This document shows, one piece after another, positions 9,901 to 17,971 of a stretch of DNA of 64,000 nt. Each line of letters begins with the position of its first letter. Position 1 is the first letter of the stretch. The notes beneath the pieces were generated by a model. The model saw only the letters and a program-made list of their open reading frames with translations, was not told the DNA's origin and searched no databases. The stretch is from an uncultured Rubripirellula sp. (GTDB lineage Bacteria; Planctomycetota; Planctomycetia; Pirellulales; Pirellulaceae). The position numbers were made by a program, and so were the translations under genes. The stretch is from contig CALIBL010000011.1 in NCBI GenBank assembly GCA_938045805.1, forward strand, positions 1 to 64,000. Reading direction: 5' to 3'.

Positions 9901-10161
9901 CTGGTAAAAATCAGGGATGAAGATCTTCTCACCCACCCCCTGAATCTGCTGATCCAAAATCAATACCGTCGCAGAAGTAAGAATTTCTCCCGGCCGAACG
10001 ACAACCGTGGCTCCGGTCAACGCATAGGCACCCGGACGAATATCGCGGAGCCCAGTAACAGGCTGAGTGTCGAGACTCTGAGCATGACCTTGCGCCGGAC
10101 ACGTCAATGCGGTGATGCACGAAAACACAAAAAGGGCAAAAGCTACACGCACGTTTATCAC
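6919..10161 (-). CDS. secreted double amidohydrolase, degenerate plus intact domain
   Basis: At 1080 residues this is about twice the usual amidohydrolase length. After a signal peptide (VAFALFVFSCITALTCPAQG) comes a first amidohydrolase-like domain to about residue 430, where the metal motif has become GFVDAWSEQ. A linker of roughly 200 residues rich in K, E and S follows, then a second domain with the intact CHSHMG motif, HCHSYRQ, LQHILEG and SFNSDDREL, which provide the expected metal ligands and catalytic Asp. It ends with the typical LNPAKQLRIENLVGSIEVGKHADFVVW block. Such secreted proteins may act as peptidases or as deaminases of cyclic compounds; the substrate is unknown. Coupled by ATGA overlap to the gene at 5528. 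Confidence 0.88.
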   Translation of the reverse strand: MINVRVAFALFVFSCITALTCPAQGHAQSLDTQPVTGLRDIRPGAYALTGATVVVRPGEILTSATVLILDQQIQGVGEKIFIPDFYQQIDCSGKHIYAGFVDAWSEQEIEFPDTATGYWNQNISPQRNVAETVSQSTDAEKLRKQGFAARLVAPRGGIIKGASQVYLLGGEKRSHQALKSSRWQHAQLTVPRSGPRVEYPNSPMGAVALLRQAFYDAQWYTEAWKSHHADATQAAPEFNGSLEILSKDMEVSRFVFDAPNERMALRADQLAREFALQIAIRGSGREYRDIKAIAAMNRPLLIPLDFPDAPSVQDAQSRETVSLQDLMHWDLAPTNPGVLQQADVTFCITTDGLDDLSAFLKNLRRAIVCGLNPDHALASLTTVPTKLLGLENQLGTVEKGKIANLAIFDGEFSSQQSSVCECWVAGSRYQLTDDGQTSSGSLWSGNWEMDLPIGNKNHSFRLKIDSADGKLTGLLEPLPEKAAKEGDAAAKEGSKKRKQQRKNKDPIELKSIQLERDRLSATCDLSSLQPESESGVWLITIVQADRSGELNSAANRKHTALLSLQTPSGDEQTVRLVRLVGDKSDEQREDRDSSNLNSDDSEGTNESISQSYQPTDTPILLPLGAYGLEDPVRKQDPVVLRNAELWTCGPQGIVHQADVYIKDGLIAAIGRNLIVPKGTEVIDLKGKHVTPGLIDCHSHMGTDGGVNESGQVVTSEVRIGDFIDNSDINIYRQLAGGLTVANILHGSANPIGGQNQVIKLRWGDSMEGLKMDQAPPGIKFALGENVKRNQGRYPNTRMGVEQILRDQLLAAREYESRWRAWRSGDRQGLPPRVDLQLQALSEVQRGERWIHCHSYRQDEIVATLGVLEEFGIRIGTLQHILEGYKVADRIKQHGAMASAFSDWWAYKFEVFDAIPYNGSIMHEQGVVVSFNSDDRELARHLNTEAAKATKYGGVPEEEALKFVTLNPAKQLRIENLVGSIEVGKHADFVVWSGRPLSTLTRCEQTWIDGKKYFDINHDQELRERDRALRSRLIQKAMKSDPAGSVAVKRVSEEDRWVRKDIYCAVHGGLRHETTVQGAQE

Positions 10162-10385
10162 TCACTGTCGATTGAAAGAATATTCCTCGAAATAGCATAA
10201 TCCAAGTTCTTCACAGTCGGCGAAAAACCCACAAACGATTTTTGAAACCTTCCAACACGAACAGAATTCTCTGCTCAAGACCAGATGATCTCCAATTTGG
10301 CGAAAGTGTTGCAAAAAGGAAACATTCGCCTGTTCTCCACTTTCAGCGATTGCAAAAATAAGGATGCCGGTTCCGCTCTTTGGAG

Positions 10386-10934
10386 ATGATGTCGATGATT
10401 AATCAACCGAACGATTCAAGTTCGTCATCAGTGTTAGGTCGTTTTCTAACCGGAATTAATGAATCCGTATTTCTCACCAAGCTCGGCATCGCCAACATCG
10501 AACTAGTAAATTATCTCAATGGTTTGCTCATTCAGTTCATTCGCGCCGATGCGATTCTGATCCCTAATGGAAAGACCGATCACACGGCCAGAAAAATCAT
10601 TGAAATGCTCGATGTGGCAGAAACAAGCAGGGCTCCAAAGCGGCGCGATATATATCAAGCGATCGGAGACTACACTTTGTTTTGGGTAGGTGTTTACCCC
10701 GAGAGCCTAAATAAACGGCAAACACGTCAAACCACAAACTGGATCCACAATTTCACGCGCCAGGGTAAGAAGTGTTATGCCCTCGCATCAGAAATGAAAC
10801 CGTCGGCACTGCAGCCGAGTGAGCAAGTTCTTCACTGCTTAAGCCAACAATACGAACTTTGTGCCTTCGGCCTAAGGGAGTCGCGTCGTGAATGGGAACA
10901 GTATTGCAGTCAGCCATCACAACTTATTTTTTAG
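10386..10934 (+). CDS. hypothetical protein
   Basis: Not recognised. About 180 residues without signal peptide or long hydrophobic segment. The first 20 residues are polar with a serine run (NDSSSSSV). The rest looks like a helical globular domain (GINESVFLTKLGIANIELVNYLNGLLIQFIRAD, RRDIYQAIGDYTLFWVGVYPE) ending in a Glu/Arg-rich part with two cysteines. I start it at ATG 10386; a TTG lies two codons earlier and further ATGs at 10389 and 10395. It is divergent from the double amidohydrolase and about 100 bases before the M32 peptidase, with no clear operon. Confidence 0.7.
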   Translation: MMSMINQPNDSSSSSVLGRFLTGINESVFLTKLGIANIELVNYLNGLLIQFIRADAILIPNGKTDHTARKIIEMLDVAETSRAPKRRDIYQAIGDYTLFWVGVYPESLNKRQTRQTTNWIHNFTRQGKKCYALASEMKPSALQPSEQVLHCLSQQYELCAFGLRESRREWEQYCSQPSQLIF

Positions 10935-11031
10935 ATAAGACTTGCCTGCAAAAAAGATAATCACCTAGATATTCTCACTGAAACTTTTCCATTGAGACCG
11001 CACCACAGTCAACCAATCGATTTAGCTCGCT

Positions 11032-12549
11032 ATGACGGATCACTCAGCATTTACTTACGTTTGCCAAAACGCCCAGCAAGCTGCGCTGCTTCATTCTTCG
11101 GCTGACGCCCTTGAGTGGGACGAGCGGACAAATATGCCGGTCTCTGCCGGTGATTACCGCGCTGACCAAGTGTCATATCTTCGTGGCCTAGCACATCAAA
11201 GGCGGACCGAACAAAAGTACCGCGATTACCTCGAGGAACTTTTTCAAAAGATCGATCCGGTGAAGGAGCAGGATCACACCTCGATTACTATCATGCAACT
11301 GCACAGAGACCTGCAGCGAGACATTAAGCTGTCAACAGCTCTAGTCGAAAGGTCCGCAAAGCTAACGGTCAAAGGTCAACAGGTTTGGGACACCGCTCGC
11401 AAAAATAATTGCTTCGACCACTTTAAATCGATCTTGTCCGAGATCGTATCCCTGAAACGCGAAATCGGTGATCGACTGCGGGAAGAAACCGAACGGACAC
11501 GATACGAAGCGTTGATCGATGAATATGAACCAGAAGCAACGGTCAAACAGATCGATGAACTTTTCAGTCAATTACGTCGTCCCTTAGTCGCTCTCATTAA
11601 AGAAGTGCAAGCCTCTGGGAACCGACCGAAACGGGAGTTGTTTCAACAGGCGTTGCCCGTGTCGATTCAAAGACAACTCAGTCGTGACGTAGCGGTCGCG
11701 ATCGGCTTTGATTTTAATCGCGGTCGATTAGACGAGACCTCTCACCCATTCTGCACCACACTGGGGCCGCATGACTGCCGCATCTTAACGCGTTACGATC
11801 CCCAAGATCTCGGCACTGGATTATTCGGGACGATGCATGAAGCAGGTCATGGAATGTACGAGCAAGGTCTTAACACGGAGGCATTTGGTCTGCCGGCTGG
11901 ATCTTACTGTTCGCTGGGGATTCATGAATCACAATCCAGAATGTGGGAAAACCAAGTGGGGCGTAGCCAGTCGTTCTGGAAGTGGATCACACCAAAACTG
12001 AAGGATTTGTTTCCTGATCAATACGCTCAAGCGACGGCGGAAGAACTCTACTTTGCCGCCAACGATGTTTACCCCAGCCTGATCCGTGTGGAGGCAGATG
12101 AAGCGACCTACAACCTGCATATCATCATCCGTTATGACATTGAGAAAAAACTAATCGAAGGCAGTCTCGACGTAAACGAAGTGCAAGATGAATGGAACGC
12201 ACGATACCATGCCGACCTCGGTGTAGAGGTTGATCATGAGCGGAACGGTGTACTTCAAGATGTGCACTGGAGTGCAGGGCTGTTTGGCTATTTCCCGACC
12301 TATACGATTGGGAACCTCATTGCCGCCCAACTCTTTTATTCCGCGCAAGAAACCATCCCAGCCTTAGATCAGAAGATCAGTGAAGGTTCTTTTGACGAAC
12401 TCCTCCAGTGGACGCGTGACACCGTTCACCAACATGGTCGCAGCTTGAATAGCGAGCAGATCGTGCAGAAATCCACTGGAATGCTTCTCTCACCAGAATA
12501 CCTCGTGCAATATCTCCGTGAAAAACTGGAGAGTCTCTACGAACTCTAA
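11032..12549 (+). CDS. M32 family carboxypeptidase (Taq type)
   Basis: Zinc metallocarboxypeptidase removing C-terminal residues from peptides. The zinc-binding HExxH appears as TMHEAGHGMYEQG near residue 270, with the M32-specific IHESQSRMWEN block about 30 residues later supplying the third ligand (Glu). Further family signatures are DWDERTNMP near the N terminus (here EWDERTNMP), DVRITTRY-like DCRILTRYDP, and DVHWSAGLFGYFPTYTIGNL towards the end. The 505-residue length is normal and there is no signal peptide, so it is cytoplasmic. Stands alone, flanked by unrelated genes on the same strand. Confidence 0.95.
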   Translation: MTDHSAFTYVCQNAQQAALLHSSADALEWDERTNMPVSAGDYRADQVSYLRGLAHQRRTEQKYRDYLEELFQKIDPVKEQDHTSITIMQLHRDLQRDIKLSTALVERSAKLTVKGQQVWDTARKNNCFDHFKSILSEIVSLKREIGDRLREETERTRYEALIDEYEPEATVKQIDELFSQLRRPLVALIKEVQASGNRPKRELFQQALPVSIQRQLSRDVAVAIGFDFNRGRLDETSHPFCTTLGPHDCRILTRYDPQDLGTGLFGTMHEAGHGMYEQGLNTEAFGLPAGSYCSLGIHESQSRMWENQVGRSQSFWKWITPKLKDLFPDQYAQATAEELYFAANDVYPSLIRVEADEATYNLHIIIRYDIEKKLIEGSLDVNEVQDEWNARYHADLGVEVDHERNGVLQDVHWSAGLFGYFPTYTIGNLIAAQLFYSAQETIPALDQKISEGSFDELLQWTRDTVHQHGRSLNSEQIVQKSTGMLLSPEYLVQYLREKLESLYEL

Positions 12550-12640
12550 CCGGCTAGGAACTTTCGGTTAAACTTAAACTCACAGCACCGCCGGCCAAAA
12601 GACTAGAACTGCTCCACCACACCCATCATCATCCTTTACC

Positions 12641-13471
12641 ATGACTATCTCTTCGTGCCCACATTGCGGCGAGCAATATCTGGTGTCGAACACCGAGGTT
12701 CCAAACGATGCCACCGTGCAATGTCCGTGGTGCTCTGAACAATTTCTATTCATAGAGGTAGTTCAACGTCTACCGCCTGAGCTAATTGTCCTTTCCAACA
12801 CAGGAACTGCAGCGGTTGAAGGATCACTCAATCCATTTGACACACCATCTAATCCAAGTCCCGAGTCAGCAAGTTTCGATTTCTCTGGCCTGAGTGAACA
12901 TGTCGGCCTTGATCCAGACGATACCAATCTTGGTAACCCAAGCATCGAGACTTATCAAACGTCAGACAGCGGTGACCACACATCGAATGGTTGGGAAGAT
13001 TCACAGTCCAACCCCGAAACACCGCCAGAATTTTCCCGACATCACACACAAGCCAATCGCAAATCATCTGGTATTGGCTCCTTCATTGGGATCATTCTCG
13101 GTGGTCTCCTTTCACTTCCCCTAGCGGGGCTAATTCTTCTCGCTTTGGGTAAGGCACCTGACCTTGGATTCTGGCCATTTCTTGGAAATGAGCCTTCTTC
13201 ACGAAGGTCGGCTGCTCCCCTTCCTCCTTCCAACGAACAAGGGACACTCCGCGGTACACCACTCCGATTTAATCAGCCGCCTGAACAGTCCACCAATGGC
13301 AAGGATCCCGCCGAAGACGCACTGGATTCGATCCTGAATTCAAATGAGGAGACATCCGAAACCGAAGCAAGTACACCAGACCCTGTCACTGACTCAACCG
13401 AGTCTCTAGAGGAAAGCGAATTAGAGCAGACTCGAGCAACGACCCAAAATGATCCCGACAACGGTCAATAG
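12641..13471 (+). CDS. zinc-ribbon membrane protein of unknown function
   Basis: The first 35 residues form a zinc ribbon (CPHCGEQY...CPWCSEQF, two CxxC pairs) like the MJ0042-type ribbons common in Myxococcales and planctomycetes. Then comes a low-complexity polar region, one membrane segment around residues 145-165 (GSFIGIILGGLLSLPLAGLI), and a C-terminal tail rich in E, S, T and P. The topology would be ribbon inside, tail outside. The function is unknown. It precedes the ECF sigma factor by about 310 bases on the same strand. Confidence 0.75.
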   Translation: MTISSCPHCGEQYLVSNTEVPNDATVQCPWCSEQFLFIEVVQRLPPELIVLSNTGTAAVEGSLNPFDTPSNPSPESASFDFSGLSEHVGLDPDDTNLGNPSIETYQTSDSGDHTSNGWEDSQSNPETPPEFSRHHTQANRKSSGIGSFIGIILGGLLSLPLAGLILLALGKAPDLGFWPFLGNEPSSRRSAAPLPPSNEQGTLRGTPLRFNQPPEQSTNGKDPAEDALDSILNSNEETSETEASTPDPVTDSTESLEESELEQTRATTQNDPDNGQ

Positions 13472-13781
13472 GCCATCCATGCAGATCAAATCGCTGCTAG
13501 ATCACGACTAACGAGAGCGGGTCGAACACTTGGCCAACTATGTGTCCAGCATCAAGATTCGTTTATAGATCGATAATGCAGTTGAAAACCGTGATGTTTT
13601 CCAACGTATCACATGGACCGTTCTTTCTCTGACTCGCTTTCTTTACCTTAAAATAAAAAGCTTGGAAGAGCTGACGTCCGATGCCAACCGCTGGCATCGA
13701 AAAAGAACTTGCGAATCAATAGGCGGTGCTGATGCAAAGTCGACCGAATATTTTTCAACCTAACCGTCACGATCAAGTGAA
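13472..13781. other. intergenic region with an 8-bp inverted repeat
   Basis: About 310 bases before the ECF sigma factor. It contains CGATGCCA-ACCGC-TGGCATCG at 13679-13699, a perfect 8-bp stem with 5-base loop, followed by an A run rather than a T run, so it is not a plus-strand intrinsic terminator. It could be an operator or leader hairpin of the sigma-factor/kinase operon. No gene is supported. Confidence 0.4.
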
Positions 13782-14408
13782 ATGAAATCGATTGGTAATC
13801 TACTGGCAGGTAGCGACGGAGATAAGGATCGCCAGACCGATCGATTATTCATCCACTTGTACGACGACCTTTGCCGACTCGCATCCAAATACTTACAAAA
13901 CGAACCAGCACGCTCCCGCCTGAGTTCGGCATCGCTCGTGCATCAAGCCTATGTCCGAATGGTCGACCAATCCAAGATAACATGGAAAGGAAAAACGCAC
14001 TTTTTTGCGGTGGGCGCAACGGTGATGAGGCGAATCTTGGTTGACCACGCAAGGAAGGTTCAATCGCTGAAACGCGGCGGGGCTTGGCAACAAAGATCAC
14101 TCGATGATGAGTTAACTTTTCGACTCAATGAAGATCGGGAAATTGTCGCATTGGACGAACTGCTGAATCTACTTGCGACATTGAACGAGCGGCAAGCGAA
14201 GATTGTTGAATTGCGTTTCTTTGGTGGTCTCACCATGACCGAGATTGCATCAGAACTCGGCTTGGGTCTTCGGACAATTGAGCAAGACTGGTCCATGGCT
14301 CGAGCGTGGATTCGAAGGGAATTGAAAAAGGAGTTAAATGGTTCCATCGAAGGCTCCACACAACCCGACCAACCCAAATCCAAAACTGATGACCACCATG
14401 AGACCTGA
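13782..14408 (+). CDS. ECF RNA polymerase sigma factor (TIGR02999-like)
   Basis: Directs RNA polymerase to a dedicated promoter set. Region 2 is visible as LFIHLYDDLCRLASKYL, ASLVHQAYVRMVD and HFFAVGATVMRRILVDHAR, a signature of the planctomycete/acidobacterial TIGR02999 class; region 4 is LNERQAKIVELRFFGGLTMTEIASELGLGLRTIEQDWSMARAWIRREL in shortened form, containing the helix-turn-helix. The 208-residue length fits. Its last bases overlap the start of the Ser/Thr kinase gene, so both are translated together. In this class the partner kinase is thought to control sigma activity in place of a classical anti-sigma factor; that is a family inference, not read from this sequence. Confidence 0.93.
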   Translation: MKSIGNLLAGSDGDKDRQTDRLFIHLYDDLCRLASKYLQNEPARSRLSSASLVHQAYVRMVDQSKITWKGKTHFFAVGATVMRRILVDHARKVQSLKRGGAWQQRSLDDELTFRLNEDREIVALDELLNLLATLNERQAKIVELRFFGGLTMTEIASELGLGLRTIEQDWSMARAWIRRELKKELNGSIEGSTQPDQPKSKTDDHHET

Positions 14409-16785
14409 ACAATTTGACATCGTTCGGGAGCTGTTCCTTCTCGCCGCTAATCTGGACGAAAAAGCACAGAAAGAGTATCTGGCTAAAGTACGGGTGGAAC
14501 AGCCAGAAGAAATCTACGTCGAGGTCACATCTTTATTAGCAGAGCACGATCCGAAAAATGCCCAGGAAGAAGGATCCAACCCAAAAACTTTTCGATATGT
14601 AATCGCCGATCCAAACGGAACAAAATCAGAGACGTTGAACACCGAGTCTGAATCCGATCGCTATGGCACAAAGATCCCCGAACAAGGAAAAAAGCAAACC
14701 CTCGGTTTACCTCAACCTGCCGAGGATCGCGTCGCCAGTTCTTTCCTCGTTAAATCTCAAGCGAAAAAAACAAGAAGAAGAAATAACACGTGGCTATGGA
14801 TTACGGCGTTATTACCAACAGCGCTGATTGGCTTGATGACTTACTATCAAGTCAACAACACCATGAAGCAGGCTGTACGAGATGAAATGCGAGGAGTGTC
14901 GGACAGTGTCGCGCACGCAGCAAGGAGATTTTTATCCGACAAGTCACATCTAGTAGAATCATGGACTCGCGAACCGGCTATTCAATTGGCCGTGCAAGAA
15001 CTGGTAGCACCGAATGCCGAACCGGGAGGTAAACAATTTCGCAAGACAGAACTTGTTGAATTGATTGGACTTCAGTTGGACCGCTTGTCTGGAATGAACG
15101 ATGTCCACTTTTGCATTTGGGGATCCGATCATGAGTTTCTCTGTACCAATTTCCCAGTAAGCGTTAGCAAAACGCTACAGGACGAACGTGATATCCAATT
15201 GTGGCTCAACCAAGCAGAAAAGGGTGAGATGGTCATCTTTGGGCCGATGAAGTTTTCGGGGCCTGAACAAGGCCTATCGAGACCTACCGAAATGGGAATC
15301 TTGACAGCGGTTCGAGATGATAACGAAGTTGTCTTGGCGACCATCTTGGTAACTAGAATTGGGATGCACCAAGAATTCAGCAGAATGTTTTTCGACATCG
15401 CCAATGCGGGTAACTTGGACGCGTATGCGATCGATGAAACAGGCACGATGTTAACCGAAAGCCCGCGTGCCGCAACACTCGCATCATCAAAACGTCTTGA
15501 TGTTACCGTGGAAGGAATTGCGGCTTCATTGAGGGTGGCTGATCCGGGGCAACCCATCAACCCATCAGATAAAAAGTTGCCTTCTCGAAGCAACTTCCCG
15601 CTAACCAAAGCAGCACGAAGTGTCTCAAGCGGACAAAGCGCCGTCGATATCACACCCTACAGGAACTATGCAGGGATCGAGGTTGTCGGTTCTTGGCGTT
15701 GGAATGGAGATTCAAAAATCGGCATCATTGTGGAGCGACCCGCGAGTCAAGCGTTCGCTACAGTTAAAATCGTTCAGGCAAGCTTCATTGGCCTGGGCAC
15801 ACTATTGTTTCTCTCGGTCACAACTGCCGCAACCTTCCTCGCCCGAGCAACTGCCGCAGAACGTGCTGCCGTCCACCCGCTTAGCCGATACGAGGTCGTC
15901 GAAGAAGTTGGAACCGGTGGAATGGGAATGGTTTTTCGAGCGAAACATCGTCAACTTGGACGAGAGACCGCACTGAAGGTGATGATCGGTGGAACCCAGC
16001 GCAAAGAAGATCAACTACGTTTTGATCGTGAAGCACGATTAGCCGCTTCTCTGAGTAATCCTCACAGCGTCACTATTTATGACTACGGTCGTTCGGAAGA
16101 CGGTGAATCCTATTGTGTGATGGAATTCCTCCGCGGCCTCACACTCCAAGAAGTGGTTGATCGCAGCGGGCATCAGCCAATTGGTCGGGTGCTATTTATC
16201 ATTCGACAAGTGTGCGAGGCAGTCACTGAAGCACATCAGAAACGTCTCCTTCACCTCGATATCAAACCACAAAATATCATGCTGTCGTTGGATCAAGCTG
16301 TCGGAGACTGGGCGGTCCTATTTGATTACGGACTTTCAAAACCTATTACACCCACCATCGAGTATTACCGTTCGCCTCTTGCGAGGTGGTCGGGAACGCC
16401 GATGTACATGGCGCCGGAGCGATTTCACCACCTTGATCAAATCGATCAGCGTGCGGATATCTATTCACTGGGCTGCGTTGCGTATTTCCTTATCACTGGC
16501 TCCACTCCATTCTTCGAATCGGATACTGAATCCCTCTTCACACTGATCACCAATCAACAACCGATTGACCCCACCACTCGCAGAGGGGAACCCGTGCCGA
16601 AAGATGTCGCCAATCTAATCATCAAGTGCATGGCGAAGAATCCTGAAGAGCGATTCCAGTCCGTCGAGGACTTTGTAATTGAACTTGAGAAGCTCCAAAT
16701 ACGCCATCCGTGGACCCCCGACCATTCGCGGCGTTGCTGGTCGGCGCACACTGATCATTTACCGAAATCAAAACAGCCAATCTGA
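14389..16785 (+). CDS. membrane sensor Ser/Thr protein kinase
   Basis: Order of parts (start at ATG 14389): a cytoplasmic N-terminal region of about 130 residues; a membrane segment at roughly 134-153 (TWLWITALLPTALIGLMTYY); a Cache-like extracytoplasmic domain of about 310 residues; a second membrane segment at 464-487; and a C-terminal kinase domain from about residue 500. The glycine loop is GTGGMGMVF, the catalytic Lys lies in TALKVMIG, the catalytic loop is HLDIKPQN (Leu in place of the usual Arg), the metal-binding triplet is DYG instead of DFG, and APERF follows. PknB-type kinases have the kinase first, so this order is reversed. A second start at 14398 is possible. Overlaps the sigma factor, its likely signalling partner. 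Confidence 0.92.
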   Translation: MTTMRPEQFDIVRELFLLAANLDEKAQKEYLAKVRVEQPEEIYVEVTSLLAEHDPKNAQEEGSNPKTFRYVIADPNGTKSETLNTESESDRYGTKIPEQGKKQTLGLPQPAEDRVASSFLVKSQAKKTRRRNNTWLWITALLPTALIGLMTYYQVNNTMKQAVRDEMRGVSDSVAHAARRFLSDKSHLVESWTREPAIQLAVQELVAPNAEPGGKQFRKTELVELIGLQLDRLSGMNDVHFCIWGSDHEFLCTNFPVSVSKTLQDERDIQLWLNQAEKGEMVIFGPMKFSGPEQGLSRPTEMGILTAVRDDNEVVLATILVTRIGMHQEFSRMFFDIANAGNLDAYAIDETGTMLTESPRAATLASSKRLDVTVEGIAASLRVADPGQPINPSDKKLPSRSNFPLTKAARSVSSGQSAVDITPYRNYAGIEVVGSWRWNGDSKIGIIVERPASQAFATVKIVQASFIGLGTLLFLSVTTAATFLARATAAERAAVHPLSRYEVVEEVGTGGMGMVFRAKHRQLGRETALKVMIGGTQRKEDQLRFDREARLAASLSNPHSVTIYDYGRSEDGESYCVMEFLRGLTLQEVVDRSGHQPIGRVLFIIRQVCEAVTEAHQKRLLHLDIKPQNIMLSLDQAVGDWAVLFDYGLSKPITPTIEYYRSPLARWSGTPMYMAPERFHHLDQIDQRADIYSLGCVAYFLITGSTPFFESDTESLFTLITNQQPIDPTTRRGEPVPKDVANLIIKCMAKNPEERFQSVEDFVIELEKLQIRHPWTPDHSRRCWSAHTDHLPKSKQPI

Positions 16786-16792
16786 AAACGAA

Positions 16793-16814
16793 AGTGTTAA
16801 TTATTCGAAACACT
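16793..16814 (+). terminator. weak hairpin after the kinase gene
   Basis: AGTGTT and AACACT flank a 10-base loop just 8 bases after the kinase stop codon, followed by a short mixed T stretch. Only a 6-bp AT-rich stem, so a weak candidate terminator. Confidence 0.3.
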
Positions 16815-16931
16815 CTTAGGATTCTTGCCCGAGAAAAACTGGTAAACTTCCGACAACGGATACGCCCATCAGTCGATCATCGCTGACCGTAGCAATCACC
16901 CGAAAAATCACCACCGGTACAAGGTATTTAC

Positions 16932-17849
16932 ATGCGATTATGCACCACTGCATTGCTCACCCTGATGTACATTCTCTGCGGATCGAATTCCCAAGCTGAG
17001 AATAAAAAACTGGTTCTTATTGCTGGAAAGCCATCGCACCCACCACGCATGCACGAATTCAATGCCGGTGTTCAACTACTGACAAGATGCCTCAAACAAG
17101 ACACAGAGATTGACGTCAAGTACTGCCTAAATGGGTGGCCAACGGATGAGTCCATCTTGAACGAGGCAGACGCAATCGTTTTTTACATGGACGGTGGCGG
17201 ACGCCATGAAGTTGTCCAAGAAGATGGTCGCCGATTAAAAATAATCGACCAATTGGCGGACAAAGGTGTTGGCTTAGGTTTCATGCACTATGGAGTGGAA
17301 ATCGTTCCGGAGCAGGCTGGAAGTGAATTCAAGAAGTGGATTGGTGGGCATTATGAACACATGCACTCCTGCAATCCTATCTGGGAACCTGTATTCACAA
17401 CGATGCCCAATCATCCGATCTGCAATGGTGTAAAGCCGTTTCAAATCAAGGATGAATGGTATTTCAATATGCGTTTTGTTGCGGACATCAACGGAAATCA
17501 GGAAGCGACGACCGAAGGCGTAAAATTCGCCCCGATCTTGGTAGCCGCGCCATCTGACCAAGTGCGAAACGGACCTTACGTTTACCCAAAAGGCCCGTAT
17601 CCACACATTCAAGCTTCGAAAGGCCGTGCGGAAGCAATGATGTGGACCGTCGAACGTCCTAGTGGAGGCCGAGGTTTTGGATTCACTGGTGGTCACTTTC
17701 ACGACAACTGGGAAGACGAATCGTTTCGCAAGGTGGTTCTCAACGCGATGCTCTGGATCGCAAAGTGCCCAATTCCGGAAAATGGAGTTGTTTCAACTCT
17801 CAAGGAAGGGGACATCGATGAGAACTTAGACCCCAAAAATAAAAGATAA
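16932..17849 (+). CDS. secreted ThuA domain protein
   Basis: ThuA-fold protein (glutamine-amidotransferase-like class I fold), a family linked to trehalose and other sugar use but mostly uncharacterised in planctomycetes. After a signal peptide (TTALLTLMYILCGSNSQA) it begins KKLVLIAGKPSHPPRMHEFNAG, the typical first strand and loop with a His pair, then ADAIVFYMDGGGRHEVV, GVGLGFMHYGVE in the elbow position where true amidotransferases have the nucleophilic Cys, and ends GRGFGFTGGHFHDNWEDESFRKVVLNAMLWIA. The 305-residue length is normal. Converges with the MoxR gene across a strong hairpin. Confidence 0.9.
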   Translation: MRLCTTALLTLMYILCGSNSQAENKKLVLIAGKPSHPPRMHEFNAGVQLLTRCLKQDTEIDVKYCLNGWPTDESILNEADAIVFYMDGGGRHEVVQEDGRRLKIIDQLADKGVGLGFMHYGVEIVPEQAGSEFKKWIGGHYEHMHSCNPIWEPVFTTMPNHPICNGVKPFQIKDEWYFNMRFVADINGNQEATTEGVKFAPILVAAPSDQVRNGPYVYPKGPYPHIQASKGRAEAMMWTVERPSGGRGFGFTGGHFHDNWEDESFRKVVLNAMLWIAKCPIPENGVVSTLKEGDIDENLDPKNKR

Positions 17850-17934
17850 AATCTACGTTGCATTTTATGCATCAAACAGATTCATATGATTCGGTTCATT
17901 CGCGGGGAACACATCAATCTATCAAGCATCTGCG

Positions 17935-17964
17935 CTCACTTTGGCAGCTCGATGCCAAAGTGAG
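17935..17964. terminator. 12-bp perfect hairpin between convergent genes
   Basis: CTCACTTTGGCA pairs perfectly with TGCCAAAGTGAG around a 6-base loop. It lies 8 bases past the end of the MoxR gene and 85 bases past the ThuA gene, which converge here. There is no long T tract on either side, but position and stem strength suggest a shared transcription stop or an RNA 3'-end stabiliser. Confidence 0.6.
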
Positions 17965-17971
17965 ATTTGCC

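Noticed and set aside
16157..16546. 129-codon plus-strand frame inside the kinase gene
   Set aside because: Shadow of the kinase domain in another frame.
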